Assembly: GCA_903939665.1 (NCBI GenBank)
Contig: CAJAHZ010000126.1
Span: forward strand, 1-7,018
DNA length: 7,018 bases
Source: an uncultured Pseudomonadota bacterium
GTDB taxonomy: Bacteria; Pseudomonadota; Gammaproteobacteria; Burkholderiales; Rhodocyclaceae
Direction: 5' to 3'
The notes beneath the pieces are model-generated. The model was not told the DNA's origin. It saw nothing but the letters and a program-made list of their open reading frames with translations, and ran no database searches. Position numbers and translations under genes: made by a program. Below are positions 1 through 5,912 of the stretch, in pieces (position 1 is the first letter of the stretch; the number at the start of each line of letters is the position of its first letter).

Positions 1-156
1 TACCCGCGCACCGAATATCATTGCAGCCGCTGCGGCGGGCATCAGGGGCATGTGTTCAATGATGGACCGAAGCCGACCGGCAAGCGCTATTGCAACAACG
101 GCGTTGCGCTGAAGTTTGTACCGCGCCCCGACAAATTGCCGGAGCTGCGGACATGA
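1..156 (+). CDS. msrB: Peptide-methionine (R)-S-oxide reductase MsrB, C-terminal part
   Basis: The gene enters from the left edge, and only the last 51 codons and a TGA stop are present. MsrB reduces the R epimer of methionine sulfoxide in proteins using thioredoxin. Visible signatures are a CSRC pair (fragment residues 8-11), the second half of the family's zinc site, then GGHQGHVFNDGPKPTG and RYCNNG, where the Cys at fragment residue 31 is the catalytic cysteine. Many MsrBs have RYCxNS at this point; the NNG form seen here is a variant within the family. The stop overlaps the start of msrA as ATGA, so the two are one transcription unit and probably translationally coupled. The N-terminus is missing, so it cannot be said whether this MsrB is exported like its MsrA partner. 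Confidence 0.93.
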   Translation, partial: YPRTEYHCSRCGGHQGHVFNDGPKPTGKRYCNNGVALKFVPRPDKLPELRT

Positions 157-761
157 ACGTCAAAAATCTGGTCGCCGTTTTTTGCACCTTGTTGATCAGC
201 GGCAGCGCCTTCGCAGCCGATTCGCCGGCAAAGCCGGCAACGACCGCCAGTGCACTTTTCGCTGGCGGCTGTTTCTGGTGCATCGAAGCGGATTTTGAGA
301 AGCTGCCCGGCGTCATCGGCGCCGAGTCAGGCTACACTGCCGGCAGAACGGCCAATCCCACTTACGAGCAGGTCAGCGCCGGCGGCAGCGGGCATGTCGA
401 AGCGGTGCGCGTCACCTACGACTCGGCGAAAGTGAGCTATCCGCAACTGGTCGATTACTTCTGGCATCACATTGACCCGACGGTCAAGGATCGGCAGTTC
501 TGCGACTCGGGTACGCAGTACCGCAGCGGCATCTACTGGCAGAACGAAGCCGAGAAAAAGGTCGCCGAAGCGAGCCGTGATGCGCTGTTGAAGGGCGGCA
601 AGCTGCCGCAGATCCACACCGAGATCATCGCCGCCACCGCCTTCCATTCGGCAGAGGAATATCATCAGGACTACTACAAAAAGAATCCGATTCGCTACGC
701 TTATTACCGGAAAAGCTGCGGTCGGGATGCGCGCGTGGAGGAGGTTTGGGGGCGTAAGTGA
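153..761 (+). CDS. msrA: Peptide-methionine (S)-S-oxide reductase MsrA with export signal
   Basis: The 202-residue product reduces the S epimer of methionine sulfoxide in proteins. Residues 1-21 form a signal peptide (short basic start, hydrophobic stretch, SAFA before AD), so the enzyme probably works in the periplasm. The catalytic motif GCFWC is at residues 39-43, with Cys40 the expected nucleophile. GHVEAV (80-85), QFCDSGTQYRSGIY (115-128) and EEYHQDYY (168-175) are typical of the family. Extra cysteines at 43, 117 and 189 are candidates for the recycling disulfides. I chose the ATG at 153 because it overlaps the msrB stop and gives a clean signal peptide; an upstream extension in the same frame lies inside msrB. 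The gene ends 15 bases before the convergent rlmI stop, and no clear terminator separates them. Confidence 0.95.
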   Translation: MNVKNLVAVFCTLLISGSAFAADSPAKPATTASALFAGGCFWCIEADFEKLPGVIGAESGYTAGRTANPTYEQVSAGGSGHVEAVRVTYDSAKVSYPQLVDYFWHHIDPTVKDRQFCDSGTQYRSGIYWQNEAEKKVAEASRDALLKGGKLPQIHTEIIAATAFHSAEEYHQDYYKKNPIRYAYYRKSCGRDARVEEVWGRK

Positions 762-776
762 GCTGTCCGGCCAGAA

Positions 777-1967
777 TCAATCCGCCTGGCAAAGCAGCCC
801 TTTAAGGTACTCGCCCTCGCTGAAGTGCAATGCCACCGGATGATCCGGTGAGGCAGCAAGACGGCGCAGGATGCGCGCATCGCGCTGGGCATCAACCGCG
901 GCGTCGGCGACGATCTGCTGGAAGTGCTCTGGCCCGATGCCGCCCGAGCAGGAATAGGTCATTAGCAGCCCACCCGGATTGAGCAGGCGGAAGCCGAGGA
1001 CGTTGATGTCCTTGTAGGCGCGCGCTGCGCTATCGGCGTGCGAGGCGGATGGCGCGAACTTGGGCGGGTCGAGGATGATCAGGTCGAAACGCTGGCCGCT
1101 GTTTTTCATTGCGCGCAGATCGTTAAAAACGTCGGCCTCGCGCCATTCTGCGCGGCTGGCGTCGAGCTGCGGATTGAGTGCAAGGTTCTCGGCGCCGGTG
1201 GCTAGCGCCGGGCCGGACGAGTCGATTGAGAGCACGCTTGTTGCGCCGCCGGCCAGCGCCTGCAGTGAGAAGCCGCCGGTGTAGCAGAAGCAGTTGAGCA
1301 CGGCACGGCCAGCGGCCAGATCGCGTGTCATCAGGCGGTTGTCGCGTTGATCGAGGTAGAAGCCGGTCTTGTGGCCGGCAACGATATCGACCTTCATGCG
1401 CACGCCATTTTCGACGATGGTCAGTCGCTCATCAGGAGCTTCGCCAAGCAGCCAGCCGGTGGTCGGCTCGAGCCCTTCGAGGCGGCGCACATTAACATCG
1501 GAGCGTTCGTAGATGCGTGGACAGCCGGTTGCCTTGTGCAGCGCGCCAACAATCGCCTTGCGCCATTTGTCGGCGCCGGCGGAGGTCAGTTGCAGAACGA
1601 TGGTGTCGCCATATCGGTCGGCGACGACACCGGGCAGGCCGTCCGACTCGCCATGGATCAGGCGTAGCCCTTCCTGTTCCCGCAGTTCCGGCAGGATCGT
1701 CCGGCGCTCGACGGCAGCGGCGACGCGACGTTTGAAAAAAGCGTCATCGACGACTTCTTCGGGATCGAAACTCCACACCCGACCGCGAATTTTCGACTCG
1801 GGGCTGAACGCCGCCCGTGCCAGCGGTCGGCCATTGGCGGCAACGACATCGACCGTATCGCCGGGGCGTGCGCGACCATTCAGACGGTCGACGGAGCCGG
1901 CAAAGATCCACGGGTGGCGGTGCGCAAGTGAACGATCTTTGCCGGGGAGAAGAATGAGTTGAGTCAT
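777..1967 (-). CDS. rlmI: 23S rRNA m5C methyltransferase RlmI (class I SAM-dependent)
   Basis: The product is 396 residues, the same length as E. coli RlmI, which methylates C1962 of 23S rRNA at C5 using S-adenosylmethionine. An N-terminal PUA-like RNA-binding region spans about residues 1-75 (it includes LLPGKDRSLAHRHPWIFAGS). A linking region carries GHKTGFYLDQRDNR (198-211), and a Rossmann methyltransferase domain follows. Motif I is LNCFCYTGGFS (224-234), motif IV is DPPKF (300-304), and TYSCSG (337-342) contains the likely catalytic Cys340. The ATG at 1967 was chosen because it matches the family N-terminus and length; the same frame stays open 76 codons further upstream, but that stretch does not look like RlmI. 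Only a weak GAG (1974-1976) precedes the start by 6 bases. Exact substrate base is inferred from family; the related RlmK/RlmL-type enzymes are less likely. Confidence 0.93.
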   Translation of the reverse strand: MTQLILLPGKDRSLAHRHPWIFAGSVDRLNGRARPGDTVDVVAANGRPLARAAFSPESKIRGRVWSFDPEEVVDDAFFKRRVAAAVERRTILPELREQEGLRLIHGESDGLPGVVADRYGDTIVLQLTSAGADKWRKAIVGALHKATGCPRIYERSDVNVRRLEGLEPTTGWLLGEAPDERLTIVENGVRMKVDIVAGHKTGFYLDQRDNRLMTRDLAAGRAVLNCFCYTGGFSLQALAGGATSVLSIDSSGPALATGAENLALNPQLDASRAEWREADVFNDLRAMKNSGQRFDLIILDPPKFAPSASHADSAARAYKDINVLGFRLLNPGGLLMTYSCSGGIGPEHFQQIVADAAVDAQRDARILRRLAASPDHPVALHFSEGEYLKGLLCQAD

Positions 1968-1980
1968 GATGTGCTCGGTG

Positions 1981-2002
1981 CGTCCGGCGAGGCCGCCGGA
2001 TG
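1981..2002 (-). repeat. GC-rich inverted repeat in the rlmI leader
   Basis: A perfect 7-base inverted repeat, TCCGGCG-AGGC-CGCCGGA, occupies 1983-2000, with an outer C-G pair at 1981/2002 beyond one mismatch. On the rlmI transcript it would form a strong hairpin ending about 13 bases before the start codon, next to the weak ribosome-binding region. It could tune rlmI translation. It is not followed by a U run on the rlmI strand, so it is not an intrinsic terminator there. A chance palindrome in GC-rich DNA is possible. Confidence 0.45.
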
Positions 2003-2090
2003 GAAATGGGAAGGGGCTGAGTCTACCGTATCTGCCGCCGGGTAGCCGCACTGCCGGTCTTCTGCAAGCGACGCCTGATCGCCGCCGTTT

Positions 2091-2104
2091 TTGAGTTTCA
2101 TCAA
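2091..2104 (+). promoter_or_regulatory. FNR/Anr-type binding site
   Basis: The sequence TTGAGTTTCATCAA matches the FNR/CRP-superfamily consensus TTGAT-N4-ATCAA at nine of ten defined positions (G in place of T at the fifth). Its centre is at 2097.5, about 41 bases upstream of the start expected from the TATAAT box at 2126-2131. This is the class II activator position known for FNR. No good -35 box stands at the normal distance from the -10, as expected for an activator-dependent promoter. Dnr/NnrR-type nitric-oxide regulators use nearly the same box, so the signal could be low oxygen or nitric oxide. The site palindrome is directly seen; its use by FNR is inferred. Confidence 0.65.
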
Positions 2105-2125
2105 AGGCTGGCGGGCCAGACGCCC

Positions 2126-2131
2126 TATAAT
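2126..2131 (+). promoter_or_regulatory. -10 box of the DUF-like/Sco operon promoter
   Basis: A perfect TATAAT sits in the context CGCCCTATAATCGGC. Transcription would begin near 2138, leaving a leader of about 47 bases before the first gene. The hexamer 17 bases upstream (AAAGGC) does not resemble TTGACA, so the promoter probably depends on the activator site at 2091-2104. Confidence 0.65.
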
Positions 2132-2184
2132 CGGCTGCGTTACGCGCCACGCGTGTCGGCAAACCAAATATTCTGGAGTTCGTG

Positions 2185-2523
2185 ATGAAGTGCATTGCTC
2201 TGCTTACCTTGCTGGCATTGATTGTCGGCCCGGCGCTTGCCGCCGATCCTGAAGCGGGACTTGCCGCAATCCAGGAACTTGGCCGGGTGAACGGTCAGGC
2301 GCTGGCCTGCAGCCAGATGGCGGTCTCCAGTCAGGCCAAAAAACTGATGATCCAGCACTCGCCGAAAACCCGCCGTTACGGCGAGGTGTTTGAAGAAGCG
2401 ACTAATGCCGCTTACCTGGAACAGGGCAAGGAGCAGGATCGTTGCCCGAAACCCATGGGTTTTTCCGCTCGACTGTCCGAGCTTTCGGAGCGTTTGCAGG
2501 CGACGTTGCCCGCAGCGCAATAG
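2185..2523 (+). CDS. Small exported protein of unknown function
   Basis: The 112-residue product starts with a clear signal peptide (residues 1-19, hydrophobic LLTLLALIVGPALA before AD), leaving a periplasmic protein of about 93 residues. The mature part is predicted to be mostly helical and charged and has two cysteines, Cys42 (ALACSQ) and Cys87 (DRCPKP), which could form a disulfide or bind a ligand. A polar stretch HSPKTRRYGEVFEEATN (58-74) lies between them. I do not recognise a named family. The ATG at 2185 is chosen over the adjacent GTG at 2182 because GGAG (2175-2178) lies 6 bases before it. The gene is first in a likely two-gene unit with the Sco protein 8 bases downstream, behind an FNR-type promoter. 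A role linked to respiratory metal-centre assembly or stress is possible from context only. Confidence 0.8.
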   Translation: MKCIALLTLLALIVGPALAADPEAGLAAIQELGRVNGQALACSQMAVSSQAKKLMIQHSPKTRRYGEVFEEATNAAYLEQGKEQDRCPKPMGFSARLSELSERLQATLPAAQ

Positions 2524-2531
2524 ATGTATCG

Positions 2532-3143
2532 ATGAGACGGTTCATCGCCGCTTTGTTGGCCGTGTTGTTCGTCCTGTCGGCGTATGCAGCCGATGCGGAT
2601 GAAACCGGCGAAATTTCGGCGCGCTACCTGCTGATGGATGCGAACGGGCGTGCCGTCAGTAACGAGGATTTTCCCGGCTATTTCCAGTTGATCGCGTTTG
2701 GTTACACCTTCTGCCCGGACATTTGTCCGACCACGCTGGCTGAAATGTCGGTGGTCATGGAAAAGCTCGGCAAGGCGTCGGATCGCCTGCAGCCGCTGTT
2801 TATTACCGTCGATCCTGAGCGCGATACGGCGCCAGTCTTGCGCAATTACACGGTTTTCTTCCACCCCCGCATCATGGGCCTGACCGGCTCATCGGCGCTG
2901 GTGCGTCGTGCTGCCGATAATTTCAAGGTGCGTTACGAGAAGGCCCGCGAACCCGGCAGTCCGCCCGATCAATACGCCGTTGATCATTCGGCCGGCATGT
3001 ATCTGCTTGGGCCGGATGGTCGTTACATCCGCAAGTTTGCTTTCGGGACGGCGCCGGAAGAAGTCGCCGCAGTGATCGGTGAAATCATCGCCAACACCAC
3101 CGATGGTTCGCGGGCGAGAAGTGGCCGAGCGCAACATCATTGA
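2532..3143 (+). CDS. Sco1/SenC/PrrC-family copper chaperone
   Basis: The 203-residue product has a thioredoxin fold and belongs to the Sco family, which delivers copper to, or reduces cysteines of, the CuA site of cytochrome oxidases; some relatives act in nitrous oxide reductase or copper handling. Residues 1-20 form a signal peptide or N-terminal anchor (FIAALLAVLFVLSAYA). The metal site is visible: CPDIC (Cys61, Cys65) in GYTFCPDICPTTLAEM, and the conserved His152 in VDHSAGMYLLGPDG. ITVDPERD (91-98) is also typical. The ATG at 2532 is chosen because the signal peptide starts there; the frame extends upstream only into the preceding gene. It has no clear ribosome-binding site and probably relies on coupling with the upstream cistron. 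The C-terminus ends in a basic tail (RARSGRAQHH) beyond the usual fold. The specific oxidase client is not visible here. Confidence 0.93.
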   Translation: MRRFIAALLAVLFVLSAYAADADETGEISARYLLMDANGRAVSNEDFPGYFQLIAFGYTFCPDICPTTLAEMSVVMEKLGKASDRLQPLFITVDPERDTAPVLRNYTVFFHPRIMGLTGSSALVRRAADNFKVRYEKAREPGSPPDQYAVDHSAGMYLLGPDGRYIRKFAFGTAPEEVAAVIGEIIANTTDGSRARSGRAQHH

Positions 3144-3232
3144 GCATTTGCGTTCCGATGCGCCGGGCAGGGCGAGGCCAGGATAAGCGTCCCAGGCGTC
3201 GAGCGATACTGCGCCCAATGCCGCTGACCAGT
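3144..3232. other. Convergent intergenic gap with no clear terminator
   Basis: This 89-base gap separates the end of the Sco gene from the end of xerC on the other strand. A bidirectional terminator would be expected, but I see only short weak complementarities and no stem followed by a T run on either strand. No credible small gene is present. Confidence 0.5.
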
Positions 3233-4138
3233 TTACTTTCGCTTGGCGCGTGGATGCGCCTGATCGTAAACGTTCGCCAGATGCTGAAAATCGAGGTGGG
3301 TATACACTTGGGTTGAAGCGATGCTGGCGTGACCCAGCATTTCCTGTACGGCACGCAGATCGCCCGATGATTGCAATACATGCGATGCAAACGAGTGGCG
3401 CAGCATGTGCGGATGCACGTTGGTCGGCAGCCCTTGCAGGAGCGCGCGTTGCTTGAGTCGCAACTGGATCATCCGTACGCCCAGGCGCTTGCCGCGCTGG
3501 CCGACAAACAGGGCCGTTTCGTCATGGCTGGCCAGTTCGCCACGGTGCATCGCCCACGCCGCTGTTGCTTCGCGTGCCTTGCTGCCGACTGGCACAAGGC
3601 GCAGTTTGTTGCGTTTGCCAAGGACGCGCACTTCTCCGGTTGCCACATCCTCAAGGCACGATACATCGAGCGCTGCGAGTTCGGCGAGGCGCAGGCCCGA
3701 CGAGTAGAAGAGCTCGAACATCGCGTGATCACGAATGACGAGCAGATCGGACGCTTCGGTCGTCGCCACCTCAAGCAGACGGTTGGTTTCGTCGGGCGAC
3801 AATACCTTGGGGAGTGCCTTGGGGCTTTTGGGTGCGCGTACGCCGTCGACGGGATTCTGCAGAGTCGTGCCGCGCCGACCGAGCCAGCGGTAAAAGCCGC
3901 GCCAGGCCGATAAGGTGCGCGCCAGTGAGCGACCGCCGAGGCCGCGCGAATGCAGTTGGGCGACAAAGCGGCGGATGTGGTGTGACTGAACCGCATCGAG
4001 CGGCAGGTCCCCGGTAGCGCGGCATAACTCGCCTAGCACGTGCAGGTCGCGCCGGTAATTTGACACGGTATGCGGCGACTGACGCCGTTGCTGGGCGAGT
4101 TCGTCGAGGTAGCTGCTGACAGACGCGTGATCGCTCAT
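3233..4138 (-). CDS. xerC: Tyrosine recombinase XerC
   Basis: The 301-residue product is close to the 298 residues of E. coli XerC, which works with XerD at the dif site to resolve chromosome dimers at the division septum under FtsK control. An N-terminal SAM-like core-binding domain spans about residues 1-90 (YLDELAQQRRQSPHTVSNY), and the catalytic domain follows. All catalytic residues are present: Arg150 (SSGLRLAEL), Lys175 (LGKRNK), His244 and Arg247 (HPHMLRHSFASH), His270 (LGHASI) and the nucleophile Tyr279 (TQVYTHLD). The ATG at 4138 matches the family N-terminus; the open frame continues 35 codons upstream into the DUF484 gene. It follows that gene by 13 bases and is last in the dapF operon. 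The context next to dapF and DUF484 favours XerC over XerD. Confidence 0.96.
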   Translation of the reverse strand: MSDHASVSSYLDELAQQRRQSPHTVSNYRRDLHVLGELCRATGDLPLDAVQSHHIRRFVAQLHSRGLGGRSLARTLSAWRGFYRWLGRRGTTLQNPVDGVRAPKSPKALPKVLSPDETNRLLEVATTEASDLLVIRDHAMFELFYSSGLRLAELAALDVSCLEDVATGEVRVLGKRNKLRLVPVGSKAREATAAWAMHRGELASHDETALFVGQRGKRLGVRMIQLRLKQRALLQGLPTNVHPHMLRHSFASHVLQSSGDLRAVQEMLGHASIASTQVYTHLDFQHLANVYDQAHPRAKRK

Positions 4139-4151
4139 GTCAGCAGCGCAA

Positions 4152-4823
4152 TCAGCGAAGAACGCGCGCCAAGGCCGCCGAGGCCATCTCGCCCAGACGT
4201 TCGAGGTAGAGCGTGCCCATGCCGGAGTAGAAGCGCTGTGCATCTTCGCTGCCTAGCGCGATCATGCCGATTGTGCCGCCACCGTTGCGCATGGCGATCA
4301 GCGCCTGCGAGCGGACGTGCAGCGATGCCTCGCCAAACCAGGATGAGGTTTCAAAGCCGGAGGTCGAGCCGCAGTAAGGCTGCGTCAGGGTTTCAGCGAA
4401 GACCTGCAATTCTTTGCTGACATCGGTAAATTCGGGCAATTCGTCGGCGCCTTGCGGCCTGTCCCACAGGCGAAGAGCTACGTGCGGGATGGCGAAGTCG
4501 TCGCGCAGGTGGAAGTTGAGCGTATGCAATACCGACTGGAACGTCGCCGCCGCGATCATGGCCACACCGAGGCGGTGCATTTTTTCGCTGATCGTGTCGT
4601 TTTCCTCACCGAATTCGATCAATTCGCCCATCTTGCCTTCGAGCAATTTGTTCTTGTCGCGCAGCGTGAGCATTTGCCGCTCGGTGATCGAAATGGTGCG
4701 TCCGCCATGCGGATGCGGGATGACCATCCGCGACATCAGGTCAGCGTGTTCTTCAAAAAACTGCGGGTTGTTTTGCAGGTAGCGTGCGACGTCTTCAGAA
4801 CTCATTGAACTGGTGGGATTCAT
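4152..4823 (-). CDS. DUF484 family protein (GAF-like), unknown role
   Basis: The 223-residue product belongs to the DUF484 family, typically encoded between dapF and xerC in proteobacteria. The N-terminal helix region has VARYLQNNPQFFEEHADLM (12-30), followed by IPHPHGGRTISITERQ (35-50), which is characteristic of the family. Residues about 45-80 look like a coiled coil, and a GAF-like domain covers about 85-223 (including ALRLWDRP and GTIGMIALGSEDAQRFYSGMG). There are no signal or membrane segments, so it is probably cytoplasmic. Its biochemical function is not established. The ATG at 4823 overlaps the dapF stop as ATGA, implying coupling; an in-frame ATG at 4805 would remove only six residues and is a possible alternative. 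Confidence 0.92.
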   Translation of the reverse strand: MNPTSSMSSEDVARYLQNNPQFFEEHADLMSRMVIPHPHGGRTISITERQMLTLRDKNKLLEGKMGELIEFGEENDTISEKMHRLGVAMIAAATFQSVLHTLNFHLRDDFAIPHVALRLWDRPQGADELPEFTDVSKELQVFAETLTQPYCGSTSGFETSSWFGEASLHVRSQALIAMRNGGGTIGMIALGSEDAQRFYSGMGTLYLERLGEMASAALARVLR

Positions 4824-5650
4824 AAATCGATTTCTCCGGTGAATACAGTAACAGCGGGGCCGGTCATCAGCACTGGGGTGCCCGCGCCATGCCAGGCAAT
4901 GTTCAGTTCGCCGCCGCGCGTTTCAACGCGCACCGGCGAATCGAGCAGTCCGCGCGCAATGCCGGCGACAACGGCGGCACAAGCCCCGGTGCCGCAAGCC
5001 AGCGTTTCGCCCGCACCGCGCTCATAAACGCGCAGGCGAATGCGGTGGCGGCTCTGTACCTGCATGAAGCCGGCGTTAACGCGCTGCGGAAAGCGCGGGT
5101 GCGATTCGATCAGCGGCCCCTGGCTCGCGACCGGCGCCGCATCGACATCGGCGACGACTTGAACGGCATGGGGGTTGCCCATCGATACTGCGGTGATCTG
5201 GATTTCTTCGTCGCCAACCATAAGCGGCTGGACGAGTTCTTCAGTCGGGCTGATAAACGGCACCTGCTCTGGCGCGAAGACCGGCGCGCCCATGTCGACG
5301 GTGATGTTGCCGTCGTCTTCGAGGCGCGGGCCGATGATGCCGCTCATGGTTTCAACGCGGATTTCGCGCTTTTCGGTCAACCCTTGGTCATGCACGAAGC
5401 GTACAAAACAGCGTGCACCATTGCCGCATTGCTCGACTTCGCCACCGTCGGCATTGAAGATGCGATAGCGGAAGTCGACATCCGGCTGGCTGGCTTTTTC
5501 AACAAGCAGAATCTGGTCGCAGCCGACGCCGAAATGGCGCTCGCCAAGCAAGCGCAGCTGATCGGGCGACAGCGTAATCGACTGGCGAATGCCGTCGAGC
5601 ACGACAAAGTCGTTGCCGAGTCCGTGCATCTTGGAGAATTTGAGTCGCAT
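4820..5650 (-). CDS. dapF: Diaminopimelate epimerase DapF
   Basis: The 276-residue enzyme converts LL-diaminopimelate to the meso form, the last step before lysine and the cross-linking residue of peptidoglycan. It is a cofactor-independent two-base epimerase. Family signatures are KMHGLGNDFVVLD (7-19), then NADGGEVEQCGNGARC (66-81) with the first catalytic Cys75, and GAGETLACGTGACAA (212-226) with the second, Cys219. SMGNPHAV (156-163) and NAGFMQV (192-198) are also typical, and length is standard for the family. It is first in the operon dapF, DUF484 gene, xerC, read leftward. No strong ribosome-binding site precedes the ATG at 5650. A perfect -10 box lies about 97 bases upstream. Confidence 0.97.
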   Translation of the reverse strand: MRLKFSKMHGLGNDFVVLDGIRQSITLSPDQLRLLGERHFGVGCDQILLVEKASQPDVDFRYRIFNADGGEVEQCGNGARCFVRFVHDQGLTEKREIRVETMSGIIGPRLEDDGNITVDMGAPVFAPEQVPFISPTEELVQPLMVGDEEIQITAVSMGNPHAVQVVADVDAAPVASQGPLIESHPRFPQRVNAGFMQVQSRHRIRLRVYERGAGETLACGTGACAAVVAGIARGLLDSPVRVETRGGELNIAWHGAGTPVLMTGPAVTVFTGEIDL

Positions 5651-5746
5651 AGGCCGTGAAGGATTGGGGTGGAAAGTGCGGAGCGCGTGTCGGCGCAGGT
5701 TTTTGTCTGTCGCCTTGTTCCCGGCTCCTCTTCGATTTCAATCGCC

Positions 5747-5752
5747 ATTATA
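5747..5752 (-). promoter_or_regulatory. Probable -10 box of the dapF operon
   Basis: Read leftward, the complement is a perfect TATAAT in the context ACTTTATAATGGCG. The start of transcription would fall near 5740, giving a leader of about 90 bases before dapF. The -35 region is poor: a TTGTAC is present but 21 bases away, too far for a normal sigma-70 spacing. Within the leader, 5692-5714 can form a bulged stem (GGCGCAG against CTG-T-CGCC) of uncertain meaning. The opposite strand of the same bases reads TATAAA and might serve the divergent acyltransferase, with no good -35 either. Confidence 0.5.
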
Positions 5753-5912
5753 AAGTCGTCGCCACGAATAAAAGTACAATGCCGAACATGCTTTTGCCTT
5801 CCCACCCACATTTCCCCTTCAGCGCACCGTTGAATGACGGCGTCCGCGTGAGTTACCCGGTCCGCTGCGCGCTGCGGGCAATGTTTGCGAGGTGCCGTTT
5901 GGCCCAAACAAA

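Noticed and set aside
762..776. Terminator between the convergent msrA and rlmI genes
   Set aside because: Only 15 bases separate the stops, and no stem with a T run can be drawn on either strand.
1968..2195. A 76-codon upstream extension of the rlmI frame
   Set aside because: The ATG at 1967 gives exactly the RlmI N-terminus and length. The extension runs through the promoter and operator region of the divergent genes and resembles no RlmI.
3371..3913. A 180-codon open frame on the plus strand inside xerC
   Set aside because: It lies antisense to xerC, whose full catalytic set is intact; the frame is a by-product of GC-rich codon use and its product resembles nothing recognisable.
4889..5659. 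A 256-codon open frame on the plus strand opposite dapF
   Set aside because: dapF on the minus strand has both catalytic cysteines and all family motifs; the opposite frame has no recognisable domain and spans the whole gene as a shadow.
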